From NCBI GenBank assembly GCA_023428755.1, contig JAEYWX010000038.1, positions 1 through 17,169 on the forward strand: a stretch of 17,169 bases of DNA, written 5' to 3'. Below the pieces are notes generated by a model. That model did not search any database. It saw only the letters and a list, made by a program, of their open reading frames with translations, and was not told the origin of the DNA. Numbering within the stretch: the stretch's first letter is position 1; each line of letters starts with the position of its first letter. This DNA comes from Bacteroidota bacterium (lineage in GTDB: Bacteria > Bacteroidota > Bacteroidia > Chitinophagales > Chitinophagaceae). Made by a program: the position numbers and the translations under genes. Positions 4,929 through 13,254 of the stretch are shown here, one piece after another.

Positions 4929-7373
4929 ATGCGATTGATCCCATTTCTGATTTCAGCCACTGTTACTGTTGCATTGGTACTCGTGTTAAATACCCGTATT
5001 GGTCCTGCACCTGCGTTAGGAAATTTTTTAAGTCCGCAACATGGGTTTTGGCAAAATGCTGAAAAAGCAGCACCTGATTTCAACGAAGAGCTTTCGTTTC
5101 CCCAACTCAATGGTACTGCAAGCGTGTATTTTGATGAACGTCTGGTGCCGCATGTAGTGGCCGATAATGATGCCGATGCGTATTTTATCCAGGGGTATCT
5201 GCATGCAAAATTTCGCCTGTGGCAAATGGAATTTTCAACGCATGCTGCTGCCGGTCGCATCAGCGAAATCATTGGCGAACGTGCCATCAACTTCGATAAA
5301 GAACAACGCCGTATCGGGATGGTATTCGCTGCTGAGAACATGCTGAAAGAAATGGATGCAAATGAATTTACCAAACTGTCGGTTGAAAATTATACAAAGG
5401 GTGTTAATACATATATCGAAAGCCTGAGTGCAAGTGCATTGCCCATCGAATACAAATTGCTCGGCTATCAACCCGAGAAATGGAATAATTTAAAAACCGC
5501 ACTCTTCATTAAACAAATGACCAAGACGCTGGCGTTTTCTGTGGATGATCTTCCGTTAACTGCATTGAAAAAAGTATTTACCGATGATGAGATCGAACTG
5601 CTGTATCCGCAACTGCAGGATTCGCTGGATCCCATTGTTCCCAAAGGAACTGTGTTTGATAAACCCGGCGCCATGGCCATTGCACCAGCCAGTGTTGACT
5701 CTTTGTACTTGCAGCAAAAAGATTCGGCATTAAAAGTGGCAATGATCGAACAGCCATCGAAAGACAACGGCAGTAACAACTGGGCGGTAAGTGGTGCTAA
5801 AACAAAAAGCGGTGCACCGATTTTAAATAACGATCCGCACCTCGAATTAAGTTTACCTGCTATCTGGTTTGAAATGCAACTCACAACAAACACAATGAAT
5901 GCGTATGGTGTTTCGTTTCCCGGTATTCCCGGCGTGGTAATTGGTTTCAACGACAGTATTGCGTTTGGATTTACCAATGCCGGACGAGATGTGCGTGATT
6001 TTTACGAGATCAAATTTAAAGATGAAACCAAAAAACAATATTGGTTCAATAACGAATGGAGAGATGCACCGCAACGTGTTGAAGAAATTAAAGTAAAAGG
6101 TAAGCCGTCTGTGCTGGATACCGTTTCATACACCGTGTTTGGCCCTGTTACGTACGATGAAGATTTTTCAACACCACTCACCAATAACAAAGCCATTGCG
6201 ACACGCTGGATCGCACATGATCCCAGCAATGAACTGTTGATGTGGCATTATCTCGACCGTGCCAATAATTACGAAGATTATAATCAAGCCTTGCAATACT
6301 TTACTGTACCTGCACAGAATATGATCTTCGCCAGCAAGCGGGGCGATATTGCTATTTGGCAACAGGGACATTTCCCATTACGTTGGAACAGGCAGGGTTT
6401 GTATGTAATGCCGGGGCAAGACAGCAGTTATATGTGGCAGGGCATTATTCCCACAACCGAAAATCCACACCAGGTAAATCCGGAGCGTGGTTTTGTAAGC
6501 AGTGCCAATCAACGTCCGGTTGATGGAACCTATCCGTATTTTATTCCCGGTGGTTATGATGTGTACCGAGGTTTGGAGATCAACCGCCGATTGGCCGCTA
6601 TGAATAATATTACACCCGATGATATGAAACGCCTCCAGGCAGTGAATTACAATCCGCTGGCAGAAGTGGTAACAAAGCTGATGTTGAAATATACAAACGA
6701 AGCAGACTTGGGTGCCGATGAAAAACGTTTCTTCAACATGGTGAAAACATGGGACTTGAACAACAATGTTGATTCGAAAGCAGCCACCGTGTTCCAGGTT
6801 TGGTACGATAGCCTGGAGCAAAGAGTTTGGTATGATGAATTAACGCAACAGGATTCAGTGGTGTACAACTGGCCGTATGAATTTACATTAGCCGATGCAT
6901 TAATGAAAGATTCGCTCTTCCGTTTTATCGATGATATACGCACACCCAACACCGAAACAATTTTTGAACAGTTTGCAGCTTCGTTGAAAGCAGCTACACC
7001 TGAACTGTTAAAGATGGAAAAGGAAAATACACTTACGTGGGCAGCGCATAAAAACACAACGGTGTATCACATGTTGAAAGATGCGGTGCTGCCCTTTGCA
7101 AGAACGGGATTGCAGATCGGTGGTGGTAAACATGTCATCAATGCTACACAGCACAGTCATGGTCCCAGCTGGCGCATGATCGTTCATTTGACCAATGAAA
7201 CGGAAGCGTATGTGGTGTATCCCGGCGGACAAAGTGGAAACCCCGGCAGCAAGTATTACGATAATTTTATTGATACCTGGGCGGCCGGTAATTATTACAA
7301 GGCATGGGTGATGAAGAAAGGAGAGGAGAAAAGTGAGAAGGTAAAATGGACGATGATATTTAAGAAAGCATAA
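4929..7373 (+). CDS. Penicillin acylase family N-terminal nucleophile hydrolase
   Basis: An 814-residue exported amide hydrolase, periplasmic or membrane-anchored by its N-terminal segment (hydrophobic 4-19). Members cleave acyl amides such as beta-lactam side chains or acyl-homoserine lactones; the real substrate cannot be read from sequence. The predicted nucleophile is Ser282 in DNGSNNWAVSG, which becomes the N-terminus of the beta chain after autoproteolysis. Other family marks are NNDPHLEL just after it, the oxyanion Asn region GVVIGFNDSIAFGFTN, and the C-terminal PGGQSGNPGS. Length is typical and the core intact. The frame is open further back to 4764, but those 55 codons look non-coding, and the ATG at 4929 gives a proper signal or anchor segment. 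A palindromic repeat starts 4 bases after the stop. Confidence 0.92.
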   Translation: MRLIPFLISATVTVALVLVLNTRIGPAPALGNFLSPQHGFWQNAEKAAPDFNEELSFPQLNGTASVYFDERLVPHVVADNDADAYFIQGYLHAKFRLWQMEFSTHAAAGRISEIIGERAINFDKEQRRIGMVFAAENMLKEMDANEFTKLSVENYTKGVNTYIESLSASALPIEYKLLGYQPEKWNNLKTALFIKQMTKTLAFSVDDLPLTALKKVFTDDEIELLYPQLQDSLDPIVPKGTVFDKPGAMAIAPASVDSLYLQQKDSALKVAMIEQPSKDNGSNNWAVSGAKTKSGAPILNNDPHLELSLPAIWFEMQLTTNTMNAYGVSFPGIPGVVIGFNDSIAFGFTNAGRDVRDFYEIKFKDETKKQYWFNNEWRDAPQRVEEIKVKGKPSVLDTVSYTVFGPVTYDEDFSTPLTNNKAIATRWIAHDPSNELLMWHYLDRANNYEDYNQALQYFTVPAQNMIFASKRGDIAIWQQGHFPLRWNRQGLYVMPGQDSSYMWQGIIPTTENPHQVNPERGFVSSANQRPVDGTYPYFIPGGYDVYRGLEINRRLAAMNNITPDDMKRLQAVNYNPLAEVVTKLMLKYTNEADLGADEKRFFNMVKTWDLNNNVDSKAATVFQVWYDSLEQRVWYDELTQQDSVVYNWPYEFTLADALMKDSLFRFIDDIRTPNTETIFEQFAASLKAATPELLKMEKENTLTWAAHKNTTVYHMLKDAVLPFARTGLQIGGGKHVINATQHSHGPSWRMIVHLTNETEAYVVYPGGQSGNPGSKYYDNFIDTWAAGNYYKAWVMKKGEEKSEKVKWTMIFKKA

Positions 7374-7376
7374 TTG

Positions 7377-7446
7377 CTTTGTTGGTCAGGCGACCAACAA
7401 AGGCGAAAAAAGTATAATTGCTCTGTTGGTCGGGCGATCAACAAAG
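7377..7446. repeat. Two tandem copies of the CTTTGTTGGTC palindrome
   Basis: Copy 1 (7377-7402) has arm CTTTGTTGGTC, a 4-base loop and a perfect 11-base complement. Copy 2 (7421-7446) is offset by 44 bases and has two imperfect pairs. Both are preceded by ATAATTGC. They lie between the acylase stop and the start of the small membrane protein. A third copy is at 11743-11767. No T-run follows either copy. Confidence 0.85.
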
Positions 7447-7473
7447 GCATAAACAAACACAAACAAAACGAGT

Positions 7474-7830
7474 ATGAAATTTATAGTTGCCTTTTTACTA
7501 ACTGCTCTTGTAAGTTATGCTGCCGGATTTTATTTGCCCTGGTGGAATATTGCTATTGCAGCCTTTGTTGTTGCAGCAGCAGTTCCGCAAAAACCAATGA
7601 AAGCATTTTTGGCGGCGTTTCTGTCGCTCTTTGTGCTATGGGTAGCATTGGCACTTTATATCGATTTTGAAAATCAGCATATCCTTTCGATGAAGATATC
7701 TGCGTTGCTGTTCAAATCAAAATCACATGCACTTATTATGAGTGTTACCGGTTTGGTGGCAGCGTTGGTGGGTGGCTTTGCAGCACTGAGTGGTTCATAC
7801 CTGCGGATGAGCAAAAAGTCTGCAGCGTAA
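7474..7830 (+). CDS. Small multi-pass membrane protein, unknown function
   Basis: A 118-residue, very hydrophobic protein with about four membrane segments (roughly 2-20, 26-40, 46-65 and 88-108) and a short basic C-terminus (RMSKKSAA). The only longer polar stretch is around 66-87. I do not recognise a family or any catalytic motif. The start ATG at 7474 is supported by the hydrophobic N-terminus and by lying 27 bases after a palindrome. An overlapping frame from 7374 gives a Cys- and Ser-rich peptide and is rejected. It sits between two envelope genes on the same strand, and co-transcription with the acylase is possible (100-base gap). Confidence 0.7.
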   Translation: MKFIVAFLLTALVSYAAGFYLPWWNIAIAAFVVAAAVPQKPMKAFLAAFLSLFVLWVALALYIDFENQHILSMKISALLFKSKSHALIMSVTGLVAALVGGFAALSGSYLRMSKKSAA

Positions 7831-7965
7831 ATGCAGGCGCTATGTTAAATACAGGGATACCCAAGTTCTTTCTGCGTTTACCTCTTTGTTCATGTTCGCT
7901 GCGCCAAAATACTCCAACGAAGAATTAGTTTTTTGCTAACAGCCGCTCAAGTATTTTCGCCTATC

Positions 7966-10425
7966 ATGCGCACCTTCATCCTGTTCCTGCTTACTTGTTG
8001 TATAACTGTTTCTTCCAAGGCCGGAAAAATAACCGGTACTGTTACCAACCCAAATGGGGAACCGCTTCCTTATTCCTCCATCACCGTAAAAGGATCAAAC
8101 ATCACAACCTCGGCAAACAGTGAGGCTGTTTATTTTTTGCAGCTTCCGGCCGGTACTTATACCATCGTTTGCCGCCATGTTGGTTACGAGTGGCAGGAGA
8201 AAACGATCACCGTATCGAACGAAGATCAGCAGTTGAATTTTGTGTTGAATGAACAAACAGTGAACCTCGGTGAAGTGGTGGTGAAAGCAGGTGGTGAAGA
8301 TCCGGCCTATGCCATCATCCGCAATGCAATTAAAAAAAGGAAGGAATATGTAAATGAAAACGAAAGTTATACCTGCGAAGTGTACAGCAAAGGCACTATG
8401 AGCCTGCGTGATTTTCCCAAAACATTTATGGGCGAAACGGTTGATTTTGAAGATGGAGATACAAGTAAACAGAAAATGATCTATCTCTCCGAAACGCTGT
8501 CCAAACTTTCGGTTGATAAGCCTGATAAACTAAAGATTGAAGTGCTGAGTACAAGAGTAAGCGGACAGAGTGATGGTTTTGGTTTTGCAGGTGCCCGTTA
8601 TTTTTCGTTTTATGAAAACAATGTGCAGATCAGTAATTCACTCAACCCACGTGGGTTTGTGTCGCCCATCGCTGAAAATGCGTTGTACTTTTATAAATAC
8701 AAATACGAAGGTGCTTTCAGTGAAGAAGGTAAGCTCATCAATAAAATAAAAGTAACACCCAAACGCAATTACGAACCCTGCTTTACCGGTTATATCAATA
8801 TTGTAGAAGATGAATGGCGCATCCACAGTCTTGAATTAACACTTACCAAACAAAGCCAGATGAATTTTGCTGATACGGTTCGTATCGAACAATTATACCG
8901 GCAGCTGGGAACAAATTTTTGGGTGATCCAGAGTCAGCTTTTATACCCGGCTGTAAAATTCTTTGGGTTTGATGCGTATGGCAGCTTTGCCAATGTGTAC
9001 CGCAATTTCAGTACAGATCCGGCTTTTACTAAAAAGTATTTTGATAAAACGGTTTTGAAATATGAAAAGGGTAGCAATCAGAAATCAGTTGAATACTGGG
9101 ATAGTATTCGTCCGCTTGCATTAACCAATGCGGAGCAGGTTGATTATCTTAAGAAAGACAGTCTTGAACAGTTGCGGAAGAATCCGGCTTATCTTGATTC
9201 GATTGATGAAGTGAATAACAAACTAAAGTTCAGTCAACTTTTGTTTGCCGGTAAAACCTTCAACAGGCAAACGAAAAAGCAAAGTCTGAATTTGCCCGGT
9301 TTATTGTTTGCTGCAAATTTTAATACAGTAGAAGGGTTGGTGCTCGATGTGCCGATCACTATCCGCAAAGAATTTACCGATCGGAAAAATCTAACCATCA
9401 TTCCGCATCTGCGTTATGGTTTCAGCAATGAACGTTTCAATGCATGGGGTACGGTACGTTATAACTTTGGAAAAAAGTTTTTTTCATCCGTCAGCATCAG
9501 TGGCGGCAAACGGGTGTTTCAGTTAAACAATGAAAATCCGATAGAGCCGCTCTCAAATACCATTACAACGCTGTTTTATAAAAACAACTTCATGAAATTG
9601 TATGGCGCCAATTATGTTCGTTTTAATTTCAGTAAAGGATTGGGTGCCGGTGTAACTGTAACGGCCAACCTGCAATACCAGGATCGTACACCGTTTGAAA
9701 ATACTACCGATTATAACTGGAGCAAACGCAACCGTGATTTCAAACCGAACTATCCGGTTGAAATTATGTCGCAGAACTTTTCAGCACACCAGGCTGCAAT
9801 TGTAAGTGTAGGAATAACCTACCAGCCCGGTGCCCGTTATATTGAATTTCCAGATCGCATTGTAAGTGCAGGAAACAAATGGCCCACCATCAACCTGCTT
9901 TATACAAAAGGCCTTCGTTCCGTTTTCAACAGTGATGTTGATTACGATAAATGGCAGCTAACGGTAAGGGACAACCTGAATTTGAAAATGGCAGGTCGTT
10001 TCAATTACAGGGTGCAAAGCGGGGGCTTTCTGAATAGCAACAGCGTGTTTGTACAAGACTTGAAACATTTTCCCGGTAACCGTCTCCTGCGCTCGTCTGA
10101 TTACATGAGTTCGTTTCAATTACCGCAGTATTATCAATACAGTAATGCGGATCGGTTTTATACCGCTGTTTTTACCGAGCATCATTTCAATGGATTTCTC
10201 ACCAATAAAATTCCGGGCTTAAAACAATTGAATTGGCACCTGGTAACTGGTGTAAGTGCTTTGTGGTTGCCCAAACAAACCTATGCCGAGTGGCATGTTG
10301 GGTTTGAAAATATTTTCCGCTTTTTCCGTGTGGATGTGGTAACCGGTTACCAGCAAACCCTGCGGCCAAGAATGGAAGTACGGATCGGTACAGTGATCAA
10401 TATTGGGGGAGGAGGGGAGGATTAG
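7966..10425 (+). CDS. DUF5686 outer-membrane protein with carboxypeptidase-regulatory-like domain
   Basis: An 819-residue protein with a signal peptide (MRTFILFLLTCCITV..., cut near SSKAGK). Residues about 20-100 form a carboxypeptidase-regulatory-like beta sandwich (GKITGTVTNPNGEPLPYSS, later GTYTIVCRHVGY), followed by NLGEVVV, the usual join in Bacteroidota outer-membrane proteins. The rest is DUF5686, with many alternating aromatic beta strands towards the end (for example FRVDVVTGYQQTLRPRMEVRIG), typical of an outer-membrane barrel. Function is unproven; these proteins are TonB-receptor-like in layout but lack a plug domain. The frame is open back to 7933, but the ATG at 7966 is chosen because it starts the signal peptide directly. 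No terminator follows; a 7-bp-periodic repeat begins 25 bases after the stop. Confidence 0.88.
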   Translation: MRTFILFLLTCCITVSSKAGKITGTVTNPNGEPLPYSSITVKGSNITTSANSEAVYFLQLPAGTYTIVCRHVGYEWQEKTITVSNEDQQLNFVLNEQTVNLGEVVVKAGGEDPAYAIIRNAIKKRKEYVNENESYTCEVYSKGTMSLRDFPKTFMGETVDFEDGDTSKQKMIYLSETLSKLSVDKPDKLKIEVLSTRVSGQSDGFGFAGARYFSFYENNVQISNSLNPRGFVSPIAENALYFYKYKYEGAFSEEGKLINKIKVTPKRNYEPCFTGYINIVEDEWRIHSLELTLTKQSQMNFADTVRIEQLYRQLGTNFWVIQSQLLYPAVKFFGFDAYGSFANVYRNFSTDPAFTKKYFDKTVLKYEKGSNQKSVEYWDSIRPLALTNAEQVDYLKKDSLEQLRKNPAYLDSIDEVNNKLKFSQLLFAGKTFNRQTKKQSLNLPGLLFAANFNTVEGLVLDVPITIRKEFTDRKNLTIIPHLRYGFSNERFNAWGTVRYNFGKKFFSSVSISGGKRVFQLNNENPIEPLSNTITTLFYKNNFMKLYGANYVRFNFSKGLGAGVTVTANLQYQDRTPFENTTDYNWSKRNRDFKPNYPVEIMSQNFSAHQAAIVSVGITYQPGARYIEFPDRIVSAGNKWPTINLLYTKGLRSVFNSDVDYDKWQLTVRDNLNLKMAGRFNYRVQSGGFLNSNSVFVQDLKHFPGNRLLRSSDYMSSFQLPQYYQYSNADRFYTAVFTEHHFNGFLTNKIPGLKQLNWHLVTGVSALWLPKQTYAEWHVGFENIFRFFRVDVVTGYQQTLRPRMEVRIGTVINIGGGGED

Positions 10426-10450
10426 TTGATACAGTCGTTGGTCAATAACT

Positions 10451-10478
10451 GTCCATGGTCCACGGTCGATAGTCCACC
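10451..10478. repeat. 7-bp tandem repeat, GTCCAYG-type words
   Basis: Four contiguous heptamers in one register, including GTCCATG and GTCCACG. It lies just downstream of the DUF5686 stop. Confidence 0.65.
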
Positions 10479-10503
10479 AGATCTTTATTGCTGGGCAGTA
10501 CTT

Positions 10504-10531
10504 ACAACTCACAATTCACAACTCACCACTC
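10504..10531. repeat. 7-bp tandem repeat, ACAACTC-type words
   Basis: Four contiguous heptamers, two of them exactly ACAACTC and the others ACAATTC and ACCACTC. It lies in the same gap as the patch at 10451-10478 but with unrelated words. Confidence 0.7.
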
Positions 10532-10549
10532 ACTGTTTCAATTTCCGTC

Positions 10550-10582
10550 TTTTGGTCATTGGCGTTTGTTCGTTTATCTTTG
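10550..10582 (+). promoter_or_regulatory. Bacteroidota-type promoter for trhO
   Basis: TTTTG (10550-10554), a 20-base spacer and TATCTTTG (10575-10582) match the Bacteroidota -33/-7 pattern exactly. Transcription would start near 10589, giving a leader of about 64 bases before the trhO ATG. Confidence 0.65.
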
Positions 10583-10652
10583 CAGCGCTTTCGAATTTTG
10601 CCCAACCTGCAATTGGGGTTCAAAGCAGATTTACTGAACTAAAATTCAACAC

Positions 10653-11687
10653 ATGGCTGTATTACACAATCGTATCTCCCGTAAGGAGCTGAAGGAACGT
10701 ATTATCAACGATCCCACCCCCCGCACTACCATTTCCTTTTATTGTTATTTCAAGATCGACGAACCCAAAGCGTTTCGTGATCAGTTGTACAAAGATTTTA
10801 CAGCACTCGGTGTAATGGGACGTATCTACCTGGCGCATGAAGGTATTAATGCACAGATCAGTTTACCCACTGCCAATATGGACGCTTTCCGTACGTATCT
10901 GTATGCGATTGAACCGCTCAACGGATTGCGGTTGAATGTAGCTGTGGATGATGATGGAAAAAGTTTTTATGTACTGGATGTGAAAGTGCGGAACAAAATT
11001 GTAGCGGATGGTATTGATGATCCTTCGTTTGATATGGCTAACCGTGGGCGTTATGTAAATGCTGAACAGTTCAATCAACTCACCAACGATCCCAATACAG
11101 TGGTGATTGATATGCGCAATCATTACGAGTATGAAGTGGGACATTTTGAACAGGCTATTGAAATACCCAGCGATACTTTTCGTGAACAGTTGCCCATGGC
11201 TGCCGACATGATGGATGAAGATAAAGACAAGAACATCATCATGTATTGTACCGGCGGTATCCGTTGCGAAAAAGCAAGTGCCTACATGCTGCACAAAGGA
11301 TTTAAAAATGTATTTCATCTCGAGGGCGGCATCATTAACTATGTGAACCAGGTAAAAGAAAAAGGATTGCCCAATAAATTTCACGGAAAGAATTTTGTGT
11401 TTGATCAGCGGTTGGGCGAACGTGTAACCGAAGAAATTATTTCGAAATGTCACCAGTGTGGCAAACCAGCCGATACACATGTTAATTGTGTAAACGATGC
11501 CTGTCATCTCTTATTCATTCAATGCGATGAATGCAAAGAAAAAATGGAAGGCACCTGCAGTAAAGAATGTCACGACTTTATTCATCTCCCTGAAGAAGAA
11601 CAAAAACGCCTGCGCAGCGGAATCGATAAGGGCCGTAATGTATTCAACAAAGCAAAAGCACGATTGAAAGAGTTGAAAGCAGAGTAA
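10653..11687 (+). CDS. trhO: tRNA uridine(34) hydroxylase TrhO (rhodanese-type)
   Basis: A 344-residue cytoplasmic protein of the YceA/TrhO family, which makes 5-hydroxyuridine at wobble position 34 of tRNA in an oxygen-dependent reaction. An N-terminal acylphosphatase-like domain (about 25-115, with GRIYLAHEGINAQIS) is followed by a rhodanese domain (about 132-235) with the loop CTGGIRCEK and catalytic Cys199. The C-terminal part has eight Cys (266, 269, 279, 284, 291, 294, 302 and 306) including CHQC and CDEC, a likely metal-binding cluster seen in the longer members of the family. It has its own promoter at 10550-10582. The MtfA-like gene follows after 100 bases that hold a palindromic repeat. 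Confidence 0.94.
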   Translation: MAVLHNRISRKELKERIINDPTPRTTISFYCYFKIDEPKAFRDQLYKDFTALGVMGRIYLAHEGINAQISLPTANMDAFRTYLYAIEPLNGLRLNVAVDDDGKSFYVLDVKVRNKIVADGIDDPSFDMANRGRYVNAEQFNQLTNDPNTVVIDMRNHYEYEVGHFEQAIEIPSDTFREQLPMAADMMDEDKDKNIIMYCTGGIRCEKASAYMLHKGFKNVFHLEGGIINYVNQVKEKGLPNKFHGKNFVFDQRLGERVTEEIISKCHQCGKPADTHVNCVNDACHLLFIQCDECKEKMEGTCSKECHDFIHLPEEEQKRLRSGIDKGRNVFNKAKARLKELKAE

Positions 11688-11742
11688 GTGCGGGTTGTTG
11701 CGATCTGAATGGTTTCATTTACATACTACGGCCATTCCATGC

Positions 11743-11767
11743 CTTTGTTGGTCGCCGACCAACAAAG
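11743..11767. repeat. Third copy of the CTTTGTTGGTC palindrome
   Basis: Arm CTTTGTTGGTC (11743-11753), loop GCC, and a perfect 11-base complementary arm (11757-11767). It ends 20 bases before the MtfA-like ATG. Confidence 0.85.
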
Positions 11768-11787
11768 AAAGTTAACTTCACAGTTGT

Positions 11788-12567
11788 ATGGTCTTAGTCT
11801 TTCAAATATTGGTGGTGCTTCTGCTGTTGGTCTTAGCCATCCTTATTGCTTTTCGCATCAGGCGAACAAAACCACACAGTCAGCTTCCCGAAAATTACAA
11901 AGAGCTCTTGCTGGATTATATCAAATTCTACCGGCAATTAGACGATGATGGGAGAGTGGCGTTTGAAAAACGGGTGGAACAGTTTTTAGCAGCCGTAAAG
12001 ATCACCGGTGTTCAGGCAGAAGTGGAAGACATGGATCGCATTTTTATTGCAGCAGGTGCAGTTATTCCCGTATTTCACATACACGATTGGCAATACATTA
12101 ATCTTCACGAAGTATTGTTGTATCCCGGCGCATTCAATGAAGAATTTGATCAGCATGGAACCGACCGGAACATTGCAGGTATGGTTGGCACAGGAGCATT
12201 GCAACATGTAATGGTACTTACCAAGTGGCAACTGCGGCAGGGATTCATCAATACCAACGATACCCGCAATACTGCTATTCATGAGTTTGTGCACCTGGTT
12301 GATAAAATGGATGGAACCATGGATGGAGTACCGGAAATTATCCTGGAACGGAAATACACAGGCGAATGGAAAACGCTCATGGATACAACCATGCAGCGAA
12401 TGAAAGCCGGTAGATCAGATATTGATATGTATGGTGCTTCCAGCACCGTTGAGTTTTTCCCGGTGGTTTCCGAATATTTCTTCGAACAGCCAGCGTTGCT
12501 ACAGGTAACACATCCGGATTTGTACGCCATGCTCGAACGTATTTACAAAGTACCAACAAAAAACTGA
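11788..12567 (+). CDS. MtfA-family zinc metallopeptidase, membrane-anchored
   Basis: A 259-residue protein with one N-terminal membrane helix (4-22) followed by basic RIRR, so the soluble domain probably faces the cytoplasm. The zinc motif HEFVH is at 165-169 and the third ligand is probably in VEFFPVVSEYFF (221-232; Glu222 or Glu229), as in MtfA. In enterobacteria MtfA (YeeI) binds the repressor Mlc and affects glucose transport; no Mlc or PTS gene is visible here, so that role should not be transferred. E. coli MtfA lacks the N-terminal helix, while Bacteroidota relatives often have one (family memory). The start ATG follows a palindrome by 20 bases. The algH/YqgE gene lies 88 bases downstream and has its own candidate promoter. 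Confidence 0.88.
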   Translation: MVLVFQILVVLLLLVLAILIAFRIRRTKPHSQLPENYKELLLDYIKFYRQLDDDGRVAFEKRVEQFLAAVKITGVQAEVEDMDRIFIAAGAVIPVFHIHDWQYINLHEVLLYPGAFNEEFDQHGTDRNIAGMVGTGALQHVMVLTKWQLRQGFINTNDTRNTAIHEFVHLVDKMDGTMDGVPEIILERKYTGEWKTLMDTTMQRMKAGRSDIDMYGASSTVEFFPVVSEYFFEQPALLQVTHPDLYAMLERIYKVPTKN

Positions 12568-12607
12568 GCTGTATCGTAGCTGTTCTATGAATGCATGATC
12601 ACCGTTC

Positions 12608-12638
12608 TTGTTTTTCATCTTTGGTTGGCTTACCTTTT
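12608..12638 (+). promoter_or_regulatory. Candidate promoter for the AlgH/YqgE gene
   Basis: TTG (12608-12610), a 20-base spacer and TACCTTTT (12631-12638) fit the Bacteroidota pattern except for the last base of the -7 box. It lies 17 bases before the ATG. Confidence 0.4.
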
Positions 12639-12655
12639 TCGCTCAACTTACGTAT

Positions 12656-13156
12656 ATGAACATACATACAGGAACCATACTTCTCAGCACAGCTTTGCTC
12701 AACGATACTGATTTTGAAAAAGCAGTGATCGTGATTACAGAGCACAACGAAAAGGGTACCATCGGTTATATCATCAATCATCTGTTTCACCGAACCTTTA
12801 ACGAACTCGAAGAATTTAAACATTCGTTGCCGATTCCCTTGTACATCGGTGGGCCTTCGCAAATGGATAAACTTTATTTTATGCATCAAAAGCCTGCCTT
12901 TATCGAAGGCGGCGATTTGATTGGCGGTAATGTGTATCTGAATGGTGATTTTAAAACAGCAATTCAACTGGTTAACAATGGTACACTTGCCATCAACAGC
13001 GTCAAACTCTATATTGGTTACTGTGGCTGGGATGTGCAACAATTGGAAGATGAAATTGCAGAAGGCAGCTGGGTTGTAACGGATGCGCCGGTTGATCTCG
13101 TATTTTCATCCAATACGGCTGACATGTGGAGTGAATTGAATGAAACAGTCAGTTAA
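12656..13156 (+). CDS. AlgH/YqgE family protein (DUF179)
   Basis: A 166-residue cytoplasmic protein of usual family length. The N-terminal core MNIHTGTILLS, then VIVITEHNEKGTIGYIIN, LYIGGP (about 61-66) and YIGYCGWDVQQLEDEI (about 121-136) are family marks. AlgH was named as a regulator of alginate genes in Pseudomonas, but its biochemical role is unclear, and an alginate link in this organism is not implied. A longer frame starting with TTG at 12608 is rejected because its extra 16 codons cover the promoter candidate and are not family-like; the ATG at 12656 starts the conserved domain. The stop codon is buried in the stem of a hairpin (13148-13177). Confidence 0.9.
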   Translation: MNIHTGTILLSTALLNDTDFEKAVIVITEHNEKGTIGYIINHLFHRTFNELEEFKHSLPIPLYIGGPSQMDKLYFMHQKPAFIEGGDLIGGNVYLNGDFKTAIQLVNNGTLAINSVKLYIGYCGWDVQQLEDEIAEGSWVVTDAPVDLVFSSNTADMWSELNETVS

Positions 13157-13177
13157 TGCGGGGTGGGGGTAACTGAC
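13148..13177. other. Hairpin with G-rich loop over the AlgH/YqgE stop codon
   Basis: GTCAGTTA (13148-13155) pairs perfectly with TAACTGAC (13170-13177). The 14-base loop holds GGGGTGGGGG. A T-run (13191-13196) begins 13 bases after the stem, too far for a classic terminator. An alternative pairing of GGGTG with CACCC (13177-13181) is possible. Confidence 0.45.
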
Positions 13178-13254
13178 ACCCGGAAGCTTCTTTTTTGTTA
13201 CGCAGTTGCTTTGCAGAAACTTACTTAATTTACATGCTCATCCAACACAAAAAA

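Noticed and set aside
7374..7670. Frame starting next to the acylase stop
   Set aside because: It crosses both palindromes, overlaps the membrane protein in another frame and has an odd Cys/Ser-rich composition.
10863..11507. Long minus-strand frame inside trhO
   Set aside because: It is antisense to a complete, motif-verified gene.
11709..11948. Plus-strand frame over the third palindrome
   Set aside because: It overlaps the MtfA-like gene in another frame and has no recognisable feature.
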